This document shows, in pieces, positions 25,933-33,885 of a DNA stretch of 64,000 nucleotides. The position numbers and the translations under genes were made by a program. The stretch is from Cacconaster sp045599325 (GTDB taxonomy: Bacteria; Bacteroidota; Bacteroidia; Bacteroidales; UBA932), in assembly GCA_045599325.1 (NCBI GenBank), contig JAZRVT010000031.1:62001-126000 (forward strand), written 5' to 3'. Numbering within the stretch: position 1 is the first letter of the stretch; each line of letters starts with the position of its first letter. The notes under the pieces are model-generated. The model was not told the DNA's origin, ran no database searches, and saw nothing but the letters and a program-made list of their open reading frames with translations.

Positions 25933-26828
25933 AAGGTATCCTCGAGGATCTTGAGGTAGTGAGGGGGCATTGCACCGATGTTGAAGCCCACAAGCAGCAG
26001 CTTGCAGCACTGATACGGCATCAGAGCCCTGTCCACCGACTCTGGAGTCTGTCCCGGACCGATCAGCTTGTCGGCCAGCCTGTCTTCGGCAAAGAAATAC
26101 TCATCCTTGAAGACGCGCCATACCTCGCGGGTCACTTCGCCGGTCAGATGGAACGCCTCGCGGCGGAACTCCTCGTCGGCTGTCAGGCAGATGTTCTGCA
26201 TCATTCCAAGGTCAAATAGCGGATATCCGTGCGCAAAAGTGCCTAAATCAATAAAATAGACATTGTGCGGCGTGGTCAGCGGGGCGCCGGCCGGCAATGT
26301 GGAGATGGCGTTTCCAATCTGCATATCACCGTGGAGCGCGGTGGCGGAGTCAGGCACGCTCTCAATGAAAGCTGCTATGCGGCGGCTGAGCTCCGGTTCG
26401 AGCCTGTTGGCGGCCAGATAGGTCAGCGACTGCTCCTTCACATCCTGGAAGAGCCCCTCCGGACAGACTGTAGAGTGGATCTTCTTGCAGCGGCGCGCGA
26501 AATCGCGGGTGAACTCCTCGAGACGCTCCGGCTCGTCGGCCAGCATCCTGGAATAGCTACGCTTGCCGGCAATGCGGCGGAAACGTATGCCGATGCGCTT
26601 GCCATCTGTCACCAGACATCCCGGCTCCGGGGTCTCCACGCCGAGGCCGTAGACCTTCTCAGCGATTTCAAGTTCCTCTATCACTGCATCTTCGTGGTAG
26701 CCTTCGTTGTAGAGCTTGACCATATATTCAGGGTCAAGCAGCGAGTCATAGCTGCTGCCGTTCGCACCTTCGCCGGTATGACAGTACTGGCTCATATCGA
26801 GCCTCTCGATTCCTTCAATATCAACCAT
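25923..26828 (-). CDS. Aminoglycoside-phosphotransferase-fold kinase (TIGR02172-like)
   Basis: 301 aa. Protein-kinase-like small-molecule kinase. The Brenner motif is LHGDMQIGN with His166-Gly167-Asp168, and the metal-binding DLG lies at 194-196 (FIDLGTFAHG). It resembles the TIGR02172 group of APH/choline-kinase-like proteins found in Bacteroidetes and Fibrobacter. The true substrate is unknown, and nothing here points to drug resistance. A TAAATTTG box ends 5 nt before the ATG. The gene converges on the acyl-CoA synthetase with a 10-nt overlap. Confidence 0.82.
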   Translation of the reverse strand: MVDIEGIERLDMSQYCHTGEGANGSSYDSLLDPEYMVKLYNEGYHEDAVIEELEIAEKVYGLGVETPEPGCLVTDGKRIGIRFRRIAGKRSYSRMLADEPERLEEFTRDFARRCKKIHSTVCPEGLFQDVKEQSLTYLAANRLEPELSRRIAAFIESVPDSATALHGDMQIGNAISTLPAGAPLTTPHNVYFIDLGTFAHGYPLFDLGMMQNICLTADEEFRREAFHLTGEVTREVWRVFKDEYFFAEDRLADKLIGPGQTPESVDRALMPYQCCKLLLVGFNIGAMPPHYLKILEDTFYL

Positions 26829-26833
26829 ATCTG

Positions 26834-26841
26834 CAAATTTA
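26834..26841 (-). promoter_or_regulatory. -7 box (TAAATTTG) 5 nt from the kinase start codon
   Basis: The minus strand reads TAAATTTG, then CAGAT, then ATG at 26828. The predicted transcription start falls on or next to the start codon, so a leaderless mRNA is likely. Confidence 0.55.
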
Positions 26842-26895
26842 ACACGATTTTCATTAACTTAGTGCTTAATTAGCATTGATATCAATAATACCGAA

Positions 26896-27384
26896 ATGAA
26901 AAAGTACCTCGCAATCCTTGCATCGCTGGCATTTCTGTGCTCCTGCAATCCATCAAATCCTGAATTTGAGAAGAACATCAGCGGATCGTGGTACGGCGTC
27001 GGAATAACGGGCGTCTCCAATGAACTGGTCACGGAGAGTGCAGACAGCGGTCTGGCGCAGATGATTGAGGAGTCAGTGGACCTCCTCGACGATTTCTGGT
27101 GGAATTTCGGCGACGGCAAGGCAAGCCTGAAGCCGGGTGCACGTCCTGCAGCTGCCGGCACTTACAAGATGGACGGCGGGGCTTATGTCACTGTCACCTA
27201 CCCTTCCGGCAAGATACGTTACTGGCTCTGCCCAGGGGATTTCGGAGAATGGGAGGGCTGCGCCAACGTGGCACGCACTCTTTATCTGATTGAGATGCAC
27301 GACGATGCGCAGGGCAACCCTATGACCGTCCAGACAGCATACAAGCTTGTCCGCACGGGACTAGAGCCGTCCTGGGAGCAATAG
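26896..27384 (+). CDS. Small lipoprotein of unknown function
   Basis: 162 aa. The signal peptide MKKYLAILASLAFLCSC has a lipobox Cys at 17. The mature domain (GSWYGVGITGVS, then beta-strand-rich segments such as GTYKMDGGAYVTVTYPSGKIRYWLC) resembles a small lipocalin-like or DUF-type beta barrel, but no named family is recognised with confidence. It stands alone, divergent from the kinase gene and followed by the tandem repeat at 27391. Confidence 0.7.
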   Translation: MKKYLAILASLAFLCSCNPSNPEFEKNISGSWYGVGITGVSNELVTESADSGLAQMIEESVDLLDDFWWNFGDGKASLKPGARPAAAGTYKMDGGAYVTVTYPSGKIRYWLCPGDFGEWEGCANVARTLYLIEMHDDAQGNPMTVQTAYKLVRTGLEPSWEQ

Positions 27385-27390
27385 CGGAGT

Positions 27391-27491
27391 CAGGGCGGCG
27401 CGTGCGCAGGAGCGGGGCGTGCGCAGGGGCGACGCGTGCGAAGGGGCGGCGCGTGCGCAGGCCTGGTGGAGCGAGCCTGCGTTTGCGGGAC
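27391..27491. repeat. GC-rich repeat array D: four 17-bp units plus a 39-nt conserved tail
   Basis: The core GCGTGCG occurs at 27400, 27417, 27434 and 27451, exactly 17 nt apart. The tail 27453-27491 is identical over 39 nt to 33773-33811. The tail contains an inverted repeat, GCAGGC with GCCTGC around a 12-nt loop. The array lies between the lipoprotein and the BASS transporter genes and codes for no protein. Confidence 0.85.
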
Positions 27492-27521
27492 AGGCAAATG
27501 AAGCAGTTGGAGGAGACATAA

Positions 27522-28472
27522 ATGAAGAAAGTATGTGAATTCATAACGAAATATATGGCGGTCATCGTGCTTGCAGCGGCGGTGGCGGCATTCCTGTGGC
27601 CCGGGACATTGGGTGCCATACGCACTTCGTGGGTGACGCCGATGCTCGGCTGCGTCATGTTCGGGATGGGCCTCACACTGGATCTGCGCGATTTCGGGCA
27701 CGTCTTCTCCCGGCCGAAAGATGTTCTCATCGGCTTTGTCTGCCAGTTCACGATAATGCCGCTGCTGGCCTTCGCACTGGCGCATCTCTTCGCCCTGCCA
27801 CCGGAACTAGCTGTGGGAGTGATGCTTGTGGGATGCTGCCCTGGCGGCACGAGCTCCAATGTCATCACCTATCTCTCACGCGGCGACGTTGCCCTCTCCG
27901 TCGGGATGACAGCCGTCTCCACTCTTTTTGCACCGTTTATGACACCGCTGCTGGTGCGTCTCTTCGCAGGAGCCTATGTACCGGTGGATTTCTGGGGAAT
28001 GTTCCTCTCGATTCTGAAGGTGATCATTCTGCCGATCGCCCTCGGGCTGCTGTTCAAGCGGTTCCTGCCGAAGGTGACTGATGCCGTAAGCGGATATCTG
28101 CCTGCCTTCTCGACTATGGTCATCACGCTGATTGTGATTGCGGTGGTGGCTGCGAATGCCGCCAGCCTGCGCAACTGCGGTTTGCTGGTGATTGCGGTGG
28201 TGGTGCTGCACAACATCTGCGGATACGCGTTCGGCTATCTTGCGGGCCGCGCTCTCAGTATGCCGATGGCACGGCGCACTGCTGTGAGCGTGGAGGTCGG
28301 GATGCAGAACTCCGGACTTGCCTGCAGCCTGGCTTCGACTCATTTCGCCGCTATGGCGATGGCATCAGTCCCCGGCGCCATCTTCAGCGTCTGGCACAAC
28401 ATCTCCGGCGCCCTCATTGCCCGGATCTACTCAAAACTTCAGGGGGCGGACAACCAGCCCCGTGATTCGTAA
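27522..28472 (+). CDS. BASS-family (bile acid:sodium symporter-like) transporter
   Basis: 316 aa with nine or ten hydrophobic segments. The conserved sodium-site region GVMLVGCCPGGTSSNVITYLSRGDVALSV (about 98-126) and the later EVGMQNSGLACSLASTHF crossover region (about 255-272) define the BASS family (YocS/PanS type). These carriers take up organic anions with sodium; bacterial relatives carry pantoate or related acids, not always bile salts. The substrate is unknown. Start at the ATG 31 nt after the repeat tail. Confidence 0.9.
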   Translation: MKKVCEFITKYMAVIVLAAAVAAFLWPGTLGAIRTSWVTPMLGCVMFGMGLTLDLRDFGHVFSRPKDVLIGFVCQFTIMPLLAFALAHLFALPPELAVGVMLVGCCPGGTSSNVITYLSRGDVALSVGMTAVSTLFAPFMTPLLVRLFAGAYVPVDFWGMFLSILKVIILPIALGLLFKRFLPKVTDAVSGYLPAFSTMVITLIVIAVVAANAASLRNCGLLVIAVVVLHNICGYAFGYLAGRALSMPMARRTAVSVEVGMQNSGLACSLASTHFAAMAMASVPGAIFSVWHNISGALIARIYSKLQGADNQPRDS

Positions 28473-28499
28473 ATCGGTCATTATCAGCTCTTAACGCAT

Positions 28500-28528
28500 T
28501 TCGGCTTCCCGAAAAACGGGAAGCCGAA
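28500..28528. terminator. Perfect 12-bp hairpin, bidirectional terminator-like
   Basis: Arms 28500-28511 (TTCGGCTTCCCG) and 28517-28528 pair perfectly around AAAAA. It lies in the convergent gap between the BASS transporter and the serine hydrolase. There is no long U run on either strand, so it may stop or protect transcripts from both sides. Confidence 0.65.
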
Positions 28529-28592
28529 TCAATCATCTGCCAGATTTACAGCGACTTACAAAACACGCTGTCCGAGCAAGAAGGGGCATCGG

Positions 28593-29747
28593 TTATTCCG
28601 GAAGGGGTTTCTTGCCTTTGCGTGGGAAGGAGAAAGGGGTCTTCGGCTGGAAGAAGAGGTTGTGGATGGAGGTGTTCAGCTCGTAAGGGTGCTGTGCGTT
28701 TGTGAAATAGACCAGCGAAGCGTCGAGTGAAGGGATGAAGATGACATTGCCCTTGTATCGGCCGTTGTTTCCGCCGTGGTGCCAGAATGTGCCGAATTCT
28801 TCGTTCTTCTCGCAGCTGAATCCGAGCGAACGGAAAAGCGACTGCTTCTCGCGTTCCTTGTATTCAGCAGGGATAGGTTCACCGTAGGTGTCAAGCATCA
28901 TTGCGTAGGTCTCCTCCTTCATCCCCCAGTGGTGCATTACGGCGCGGATGAACTTTGTGCACTCGGAGGCGGTGGTGCGCATAGAGAATGCGGCGTTCTC
29001 GCTGCTGCTGCGCTTGCGTATCTTGTCCATCTCGATATCCTCCCACTTCTGGCTGTTGTAGCCGTTGGCGTGAGTGTCGTCGTATTCGGGAACCCAGACA
29101 TAATTGGTGTGGTCCATTCCCAGCGGATCGAAGATGTATTCGTGTGCCAGTTCATTGAGGTTCCTGCCCTTGATCTTCTCGATGGTCATCTGGAGGCAGT
29201 AAATGCCCGGTCCAGAATAGAGGTAACGGTCATCAGGGGTGAACTTGAAGGCCATCGCGTTCTTCTGGTAGGTCTTGTTGTCGAGGCCGGTTCGGTGGGT
29301 CATGCAGATTCGCGGAGTGAGAAGCTTTGCGAGCTCCTTGTCCTCATCTGTGGCAAAATAGTCGAGCAGACCCGGGAAATATTCTACAAGCGGGGTGTTG
29401 AGCTCGAGGTCTCCCTCCTCGATGAGCTTGCAGGCAATCCAGGAGAGCGGAAGCTTGCTGATCGAGCAGGCCTGGTAGATGGTCCTGTCGGAAAGCGGCT
29501 GCTTCTCCGGAACGCACTCCGCATTTTTGTAGAAATCCCTGTTGACGACCTCAAAGGACATGCTGTCGTCCGCCGTGACGAACACGCACTGTATCGATGG
29601 GATGTTGGCACGCTTGATGATATCGAGCAGTCCTGCTTCATACTTTCTGTATTCAGCGCTTTTCCTTGCCTTCCTGGCGGAGGCGTCAACAGCTGTAAAG
29701 CAGATGAGGATGGCAGCACAAGCTGCCAGAAGTCCGATTCTTTTCAT
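28593..29747 (-). CDS. Secreted serine hydrolase, class C beta-lactamase / penicillin-binding fold
   Basis: 384 aa with a signal peptide (about 1-24). The nucleophile motif S-x-x-K is SISK in QACSISKLPLSW (about 93-104). The second motif is YSG (about 181-183), and the third is HHGGNNG (about 328-334) in place of KTG. This is the beta-lactamase-related (PF00144) family, which includes D-amino peptidases and esterases; antibiotic resistance should not be assumed. A small membrane protein gene lies 3 nt upstream on the same strand. Confidence 0.88.
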   Translation of the reverse strand: MKRIGLLAACAAILICFTAVDASARKARKSAEYRKYEAGLLDIIKRANIPSIQCVFVTADDSMSFEVVNRDFYKNAECVPEKQPLSDRTIYQACSISKLPLSWIACKLIEEGDLELNTPLVEYFPGLLDYFATDEDKELAKLLTPRICMTHRTGLDNKTYQKNAMAFKFTPDDRYLYSGPGIYCLQMTIEKIKGRNLNELAHEYIFDPLGMDHTNYVWVPEYDDTHANGYNSQKWEDIEMDKIRKRSSSENAAFSMRTTASECTKFIRAVMHHWGMKEETYAMMLDTYGEPIPAEYKEREKQSLFRSLGFSCEKNEEFGTFWHHGGNNGRYKGNVIFIPSLDASLVYFTNAQHPYELNTSIHNLFFQPKTPFSFPRKGKKPLPE

Positions 29748-29750
29748 TGT

Positions 29751-30152
29751 TTATTGTTGTTTAAGCCTGCGTTCCGCCCTGACCCTGAAGTACTGGCGGA
29801 GTTTCTTGAGAATGTTCACGATGGACCTTACGGCAATCAGGGCAAAGACAAAGCAGCAAATGACCTGTTTTAGGCCGTGGTTGTCAGGCAGTTCGAGCAG
29901 ATTCACGACAAAGCAGAAGCCGAAGAGGGCGGCGCCAAGCACATTCCAGGCAAGCCTCAGGATAAATGATGAGCCGAGGCCTGCGCCCATTATGACATAG
30001 CGGATGGCAAGGACCACAACAATGGCCAGATCAACCCAGAGCATAGCCCTTAAATCAAATCCGCCGGTCCAGAAAATCACCGTGCTGATGAGCAGCCCGA
30101 CCGCAAGCCCGATAAACGCCGGGCCAATTTCTTCCTTGAATCCCTGTTTCAT
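29751..30152 (-). CDS. Small membrane protein of unknown function
   Basis: 133 aa with four hydrophobic segments (about 10-28, 37-55, 63-85 and 96-112) and a basic tail (KKLRQYFRVRAERRLKQQ). No family is recognised. It sits 3 nt ahead of the serine hydrolase gene, so the two are probably co-translated. Confidence 0.7.
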   Translation of the reverse strand: MKQGFKEEIGPAFIGLAVGLLISTVIFWTGGFDLRAMLWVDLAIVVVLAIRYVIMGAGLGSSFILRLAWNVLGAALFGFCFVVNLLELPDNHGLKQVICCFVFALIAVRSIVNILKKLRQYFRVRAERRLKQQ

Positions 30153-30177
30153 AGAATCATATGATCAATTGGTTCCG

Positions 30178-30361
30178 TCACTCCGCGTTTGGGGTGAAAG
30201 TTTCACGGCCGGTCTCTATAAAACCTTCAGAATAGTAGTATACCGAGTTGAAGCAGTACACATATGCTGTTGTCGCCATTCAGAGTGAAGTGTAATCCTT
30301 CACCGGAAAAATTCGGATCACGGACAAGATACTGGCCGGCACTCACCTTCAGTTCAATCAT
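30178..30361 (-). pseudogene. Small gene of unknown function interrupted by a one-base frameshift
   Basis: The ATG at 30359-30361 lies 1 nt after the TfoX-like gene stop. It starts MIELKVSAGQYLVRDPNF and continues as LHFTLNGD, but in this frame stops after 44 residues (30227). One base away, the other frame continues smoothly as YVYCFNSVYYYSEGFIETG...TFTPNAE and stops at 30178. The total length is 61 codons plus one base. The switch point is near 30270. Either it is a decayed gene or the read has a one-base error. No family is recognised. Confidence 0.45.
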
Positions 30362-30362
30362 A

Positions 30363-30689
30363 TTACTTAGGTATTTTAATTATTTCGTTTGAAAGTTCCT
30401 TGAATGTCGCTCTGACAACTGCGGAGACGTAATCCCTGTCATCGATATCTCCAATATAGAAACAAGGTTTCGCACCGGGATACGGAGGACGCAGGATTTC
30501 CTCACGCAGCAGCTTCTTCCCCGCCCCTGTCTGCTTGACATAGAGGCAGTTGTCGCAAATCAGACCGACGGTCAGGCCGTTGCAGTAGAGCACCCAGTCG
30601 CCGAACATCTTACGGACGCCGATCTCCCCTGCACCGCTGCACTGGTCAGCCACATATTGCACGAAATCACTGTTTGAAGCCATATCCAA
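30363..30689 (-). CDS. TfoX/Sxy N-terminal domain protein
   Basis: 108 aa. The sequence VRKMFGDWVLYCNGLTVGLICDNCLYVKQT (about 25-54) is the typical TfoX-N core, with PPYPGAKPCFYIGDIDD following. It contains only the N-terminal domain, as in many stand-alone bacterial homologues; the Proteobacterial Sxy competence role should not be assumed. An alternative start (MASNSD) lies two codons in. It is 6 nt after the 118-aa gene and 1 nt before the frameshifted small gene. Confidence 0.82.
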   Translation of the reverse strand: MDMASNSDFVQYVADQCSGAGEIGVRKMFGDWVLYCNGLTVGLICDNCLYVKQTGAGKKLLREEILRPPYPGAKPCFYIGDIDDRDYVSAVVRATFKELSNEIIKIPK

Positions 30690-30695
30690 CGGAAA

Positions 30696-31052
30696 TTACA
30701 GGGTGCTGTGGAGGAAGAAGGAAAAGTATCCGACATTGTCAAGATACTGCGTGGCATCCTGCAGGAACTGCCTCTTCCTTGCCTCCTCTATATCCGCAGT
30801 GTGGCAGACTATCTCAGCGAACGCCTCCACAGCCTTTTCTGTCAGCTTGAATGTCTCCATAAGATACAGAAACGGATTGTCCTGACGGAACACCTGTCCG
30901 ACATCCAGATCAAGGTTGTGTTCCTTCAGTTCCTTTGTGATGTCATCGGCATAGCACCGGGCCGGCACATCTTTTATCAGCCCCAGCCTGCAGGCAATTC
31001 CCACAAGGAGCTCCCCGATGCGGTCAATCTCTCTGATAATGTAATCTTCCAT
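30696..31052 (-). CDS. Small helical protein of unknown function
   Basis: 118 aa, mostly charged helix. It begins MEDYIIREIDRIGELLVGIACRLG and later has TEKAVEAFAEIVCHTADIEEARKRQFLQDATQYLD. No signal peptide or membrane span. It resembles short Bacteroidetes hypothetical proteins with the same N-terminal pattern, but I cannot name a family. It is probably co-transcribed with the CPBP protease gene upstream (16-nt gap) and the TfoX-like gene downstream (6 nt). Confidence 0.7.
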   Translation of the reverse strand: MEDYIIREIDRIGELLVGIACRLGLIKDVPARCYADDITKELKEHNLDLDVGQVFRQDNPFLYLMETFKLTEKAVEAFAEIVCHTADIEEARKRQFLQDATQYLDNVGYFSFFLHSTL

Positions 31053-31068
31053 ATAATAAAAAGCGGGT

Positions 31069-31761
31069 CTACCCGATTGCGTTGTTCAGGATGTGGAAAA
31101 GGATGCTGGAGGCAATGCCGTTGCGGTTCCGCATATAGCCGAGGAGCAGTCCCATAACGGTCTGCTTGGCGACATAGAGCAGAACGATGAAATAATCCAG
31201 CGGCAGGAATGTTCCGAAATCTATTCTGAAGAGATGCGCCGAACCGAAGAGGACCGCCCAGAAATAGAAATAGCCGCGGTAGCTGCAGCGTGACATCCAC
31301 TTGTTCAGGGCGAAGAACAGGACTGCGCCTGCAGCCAGGGAAACCCCCGCACGCTCCAGCAGGAAATCTGTCGTGTAGAACTGATGACTGAAAGCAAAAC
31401 GGGAGATCAGGTTGAAGCTGACAAGAAACAGGGCGGCGGCTATGAAAGCCTTCCTTCGGACCAGCGGCAGCCTGAAAGTCAGCTCCTCAATCAGAGGGCC
31501 CAGCAGCACCATAACCCACCAGGGCATTACAGGCTTTGAAATGACAGTCTCAGTGACCAGATCAGAAAATGCTGCAAAAATGACCACGAAGATTATCACA
31601 ATGGCAAGCATCATCGCCACCACTGCAATCGCAGCCGCACACCAGGACTGGAGGATGCTCTTCGGCCGGTATGATACCGGGAGATTCTCCTGAGGATTCT
31701 TTATATAGGAAAAAGCCTCGGCAAGAGCAGTACTGATATATCTTTTGAAAGCAGCTGCCAT
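31069..31761 (-). CDS. CPBP-family intramembrane metalloprotease (CAAX protease-like)
   Basis: 230 aa from the ATG at 31759-31761 (MAAAFKRYIS). A longer reading from 31821 adds only a poor upstream segment. Six or more hydrophobic helices. The family motifs are present in order: EELTFR (Glu-Glu-x-x-x-Arg), then FGSAHL with the conserved His, then FHILNNAI with His and Asn near the C-terminus. These residues bind the catalytic zinc. Bacterial members mature peptides or self-immunity factors; the target here is unknown. It heads a small operon that continues to the TfoX-like gene. Confidence 0.85.
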   Translation of the reverse strand: MAAAFKRYISTALAEAFSYIKNPQENLPVSYRPKSILQSWCAAAIAVVAMMLAIVIIFVVIFAAFSDLVTETVISKPVMPWWVMVLLGPLIEELTFRLPLVRRKAFIAAALFLVSFNLISRFAFSHQFYTTDFLLERAGVSLAAGAVLFFALNKWMSRCSYRGYFYFWAVLFGSAHLFRIDFGTFLPLDYFIVLLYVAKQTVMGLLLGYMRNRNGIASSILFHILNNAIG

Positions 31762-31838
31762 AATCAATGTAAAAATACAAAAAGTCGGCGGGAATCCGTG
31801 CAGCAGCGGCAAAAAATGCAAAAAAGAGAAAAACTCAC

Positions 31839-31846
31839 TATCTTCG
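31839..31846 (+). promoter_or_regulatory. -7-like box (TATCTTCG) 5 nt from the menA start codon
   Basis: TATCTTCG differs from TAnnTTTG at one base and is followed by CGGTT and the ATG at 31852. This is the same close spacing as at 19229, 26834 and 56158. Confidence 0.4.
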
Positions 31847-31851
31847 CGGTT

Positions 31852-32694
31852 ATGTCAAACAGATTCTCTCTCTGGTTCAAAATAATCCGGCCTCAGACGC
31901 TCGCAGCCTCGCTGTGCCCAGTGCTGGTCGGACTGGCCGTATGCGGGGTTCAGAAACCGCTGACAGCAGTGCTGACCGCCCTCTGCGCGCTCGCGCTGCA
32001 GATATTCTCTAACCTTGTGAACGACTACTACGACTTCGTCCGCGGCACCGACAAGAAGGGCCGGGCCGGCTTCAGCAGGGCTCTTGCGGAGGGTCTCGTC
32101 ACCAAGGAACAGATGAAGAGAGCCTGCGTGACGGCAGTGGTCACGGCACTCGCAATCGGCATTTATCTCGTCACACAGGGCGGCGTGCCGATAATAGCGG
32201 TCGGCGCGACTGCCATCCTCTTCGCCTGGCTCTACACCGCAACCAGCCACTCCCTCTCCTATCTCGGCATCGCCGACATCTTCGTATTCCTCTACTACGG
32301 AGTGATCGCCACCGCCGGCACGGTCTGGCTGCAGACTGAAACCTTCTCAAGGCAGGCCTTCTGGGCAGGTGCTGTCTGCGGCCTCATCTCGATGTGCGTG
32401 CTGATTGCCAACAATCTGAGGGATATCGACGGCGACCGCGAGGCCGGCAAGAAGACCTTCCCTGTGCGCTTCGGCAAGAGGGCCGGCGAAACCGGCTACC
32501 TTGTGGTCATCCTCCTGACGCCTGTATGCTCCTGGCTGGCGTTCGGGCTCAACTGGACTATGCTCATTGTCATCCCGGGGCTGCTGCTCTTCAGGAAGGT
32601 GCTGCACGCCGAAGGAGCGCAATACAATGTCTGCCTTATGATGGCAGGCCTGCTGAACATCCTTTTCACAATTCTCTGCTTCATCTTCGTATGA
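31852..32694 (+). CDS. menA: 1,4-dihydroxy-2-naphthoate polyprenyltransferase
   Basis: 280 aa from the ATG at 31852 (MSNRFSLWFKIIRPQTLAAS). UbiA-family membrane prenyltransferase that attaches the isoprenoid tail to DHNA in menaquinone synthesis. The first Asp-rich motif is NLVNDYYDFVRGTD (about 53-66), the second NNLRDIDGDREAGKKTFPVRFGK (about 186-208). Eight or nine hydrophobic helices. The next gene, menG, overlaps by 4 nt (ATGA) and performs the following step, which supports MenA over other UbiA members. Confidence 0.94.
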   Translation: MSNRFSLWFKIIRPQTLAASLCPVLVGLAVCGVQKPLTAVLTALCALALQIFSNLVNDYYDFVRGTDKKGRAGFSRALAEGLVTKEQMKRACVTAVVTALAIGIYLVTQGGVPIIAVGATAILFAWLYTATSHSLSYLGIADIFVFLYYGVIATAGTVWLQTETFSRQAFWAGAVCGLISMCVLIANNLRDIDGDREAGKKTFPVRFGKRAGETGYLVVILLTPVCSWLAFGLNWTMLIVIPGLLLFRKVLHAEGAQYNVCLMMAGLLNILFTILCFIFV

Positions 32695-33386
32695 CACCTG
32701 ACAAATCCAACATTGGCTCACTCTTCAACCGCATAGCGGGAAGTTACGACGGTCTCAACCATTTCCTCTCCTTCGGGACAGACAGGAGCTGGCGCCGGAA
32801 AGCTGTCGCCGGAATGGTTCCGGCAGACAAGGTTCTGGACGTGGCGATAGGCACAGCGGACCTCACGATTGAACTGTTCAGGCAGAAGAAGGCCAGTCAG
32901 GTGACAGGAATCGACCTTTCTGAGGAAATGATGAGAATCGGTGCGGAGAAGACCGCGGCGAAGGGGCTTTCGGACAAAGTGGAGTTCCGGCTTGAAAGCG
33001 CCCTTGAGATGCCGTTCGGCGACAGAACTTTTGACGCTGTCACCTGCAGCTATGGAGTCAGGAACTTCTCGGACCTCGACAAGGGGCTGGCGGAGATGTT
33101 CCGCGTGCTGAAACCGGGCGGCGAGCTGATGGTGCTCGAATTCTCATATCCAGAGAACAAAGTGGTCAGCTGGTGCTACGACCTCTACTTCTCCAACATC
33201 CTGCCTTTCTTCGGACGGCTTTTCAGCAAGGACAAGACCGCATACAAATATCTGAACCGCAGCGTTAAAGGCTTCATCTGGGGCGAAGAGTTCTGTGCTC
33301 ACCTGAAAAACCTCGGTTTCACCGGCATCTCCTTCAAGCCTCTGACCTTCGGCATAACGACCATCTACCGCGCCTTCAAGAGATAG
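32691..33386 (+). CDS. menG: Demethylmenaquinone methyltransferase (UbiE/MenG)
   Basis: 231 aa from the ATG at 32691, which overlaps the menA stop; a longer upstream reading is only menA in another frame. SAM-dependent methyltransferase finishing menaquinone. Motifs are FNRIAGSYDGLNHFLSFGTDRSWRR at the N-terminus, VLDVAIGTADLTIEL (motif I), GIDLSEEMMRIG, SYGVRNFSDLDKGLAEMFRVLKPGG (motif III region) and the C-terminal GITTIYRAFK. Length and sequence are normal for the family. Confidence 0.95.
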   Translation: MTPDKSNIGSLFNRIAGSYDGLNHFLSFGTDRSWRRKAVAGMVPADKVLDVAIGTADLTIELFRQKKASQVTGIDLSEEMMRIGAEKTAAKGLSDKVEFRLESALEMPFGDRTFDAVTCSYGVRNFSDLDKGLAEMFRVLKPGGELMVLEFSYPENKVVSWCYDLYFSNILPFFGRLFSKDKTAYKYLNRSVKGFIWGEEFCAHLKNLGFTGISFKPLTFGITTIYRAFKR

Positions 33387-33417
33387 AGGGCAGCATAGTC
33401 ACAAAAAGAGATACAAT

Positions 33418-33717
33418 ATGATAAAGCACATCGTAATGTGGAAAATGAAGCCGGAGGCCGAGGGCCGCACGGCGCTGGAGAATGCCCAGTGGATGAAAGA
33501 ACACCTTGAGGCCCTTGTGGGAACGGTGCCGCAAGTAAGGTCCTGCGAGGTGGGAATCAATGTCGGAAGCGACGAGAACTACACGGCCTGCTGCATCAAC
33601 ACCTTTGATTCTCTGGAAGATATGGCCGCCTACAAAATTCACCCGGAGCATCAGAAAATCTCCGCCTACTGCAAGAAAGTGCGCGAGAGCCGCGTAGCCT
33701 GCGATTTCATAATCTGA
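33418..33717 (+). CDS. Dabb-domain (stress-responsive alpha/beta barrel) protein
   Basis: 99 aa. MIKHIVMWKMKPEAEG, PQVRSCEVGINVGSDE and HPEHQKISAYCKKVRESRVACDFI are the landmarks of the Dabb ferredoxin-like fold. Members form dimeric barrels; some are polyketide cyclases, but most have no known reaction. It lies 31 nt after menG on the same strand and may be in the same transcript. Confidence 0.88.
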   Translation: MIKHIVMWKMKPEAEGRTALENAQWMKEHLEALVGTVPQVRSCEVGINVGSDENYTACCINTFDSLEDMAAYKIHPEHQKISAYCKKVRESRVACDFII

Positions 33718-33733
33718 CCTGAACTGCGTCATC

Positions 33734-33869
33734 GGCGCCTGGGCGGCAGCGGCGCCTGGGCGGCAGCGGCGAGTGCGCAGGCCTGGTGGAGCGAGCCTGC
33801 GTTTGCGGGACCGGACCGCGTTTGCAGCGGCCGGCACGCAAACCAGCGGAGCGCCACGGAAGCGCCGCT
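33734..33869. repeat. GC-rich repeat array E: 17-bp units, the 39-nt conserved tail and a second hairpin
   Basis: Two identical 17-bp units (33734-33750 and 33751-33767) and a third related unit lead into the 39-nt tail 33773-33811, which is identical to the tail of array D. A further hairpin (33845-33869, arms AGCG..GCGC and GCGCCGCT) is shared with 42010-42036. It fills the convergent gap between the Dabb gene and the zinc-ribbon gene. Confidence 0.85.
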
Positions 33870-33885
33870 GCTGTCTCTCTGCAGG

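Noticed and set aside
25923..26828. Aminoglycoside resistance kinase
   Set aside because: Only the general APH fold is shared; the closest remembered group (TIGR02172) has no resistance role.
27391..27491. CRISPR array
   Set aside because: The units are 17 nt and directly adjacent, with no unique spacers and no cas genes nearby.
28593..29747. Beta-lactamase resistance gene
   Set aside because: The third motif is HHGG instead of KTG and the surroundings are not resistance-related; the PF00144 family is mostly housekeeping or peptidase-like.
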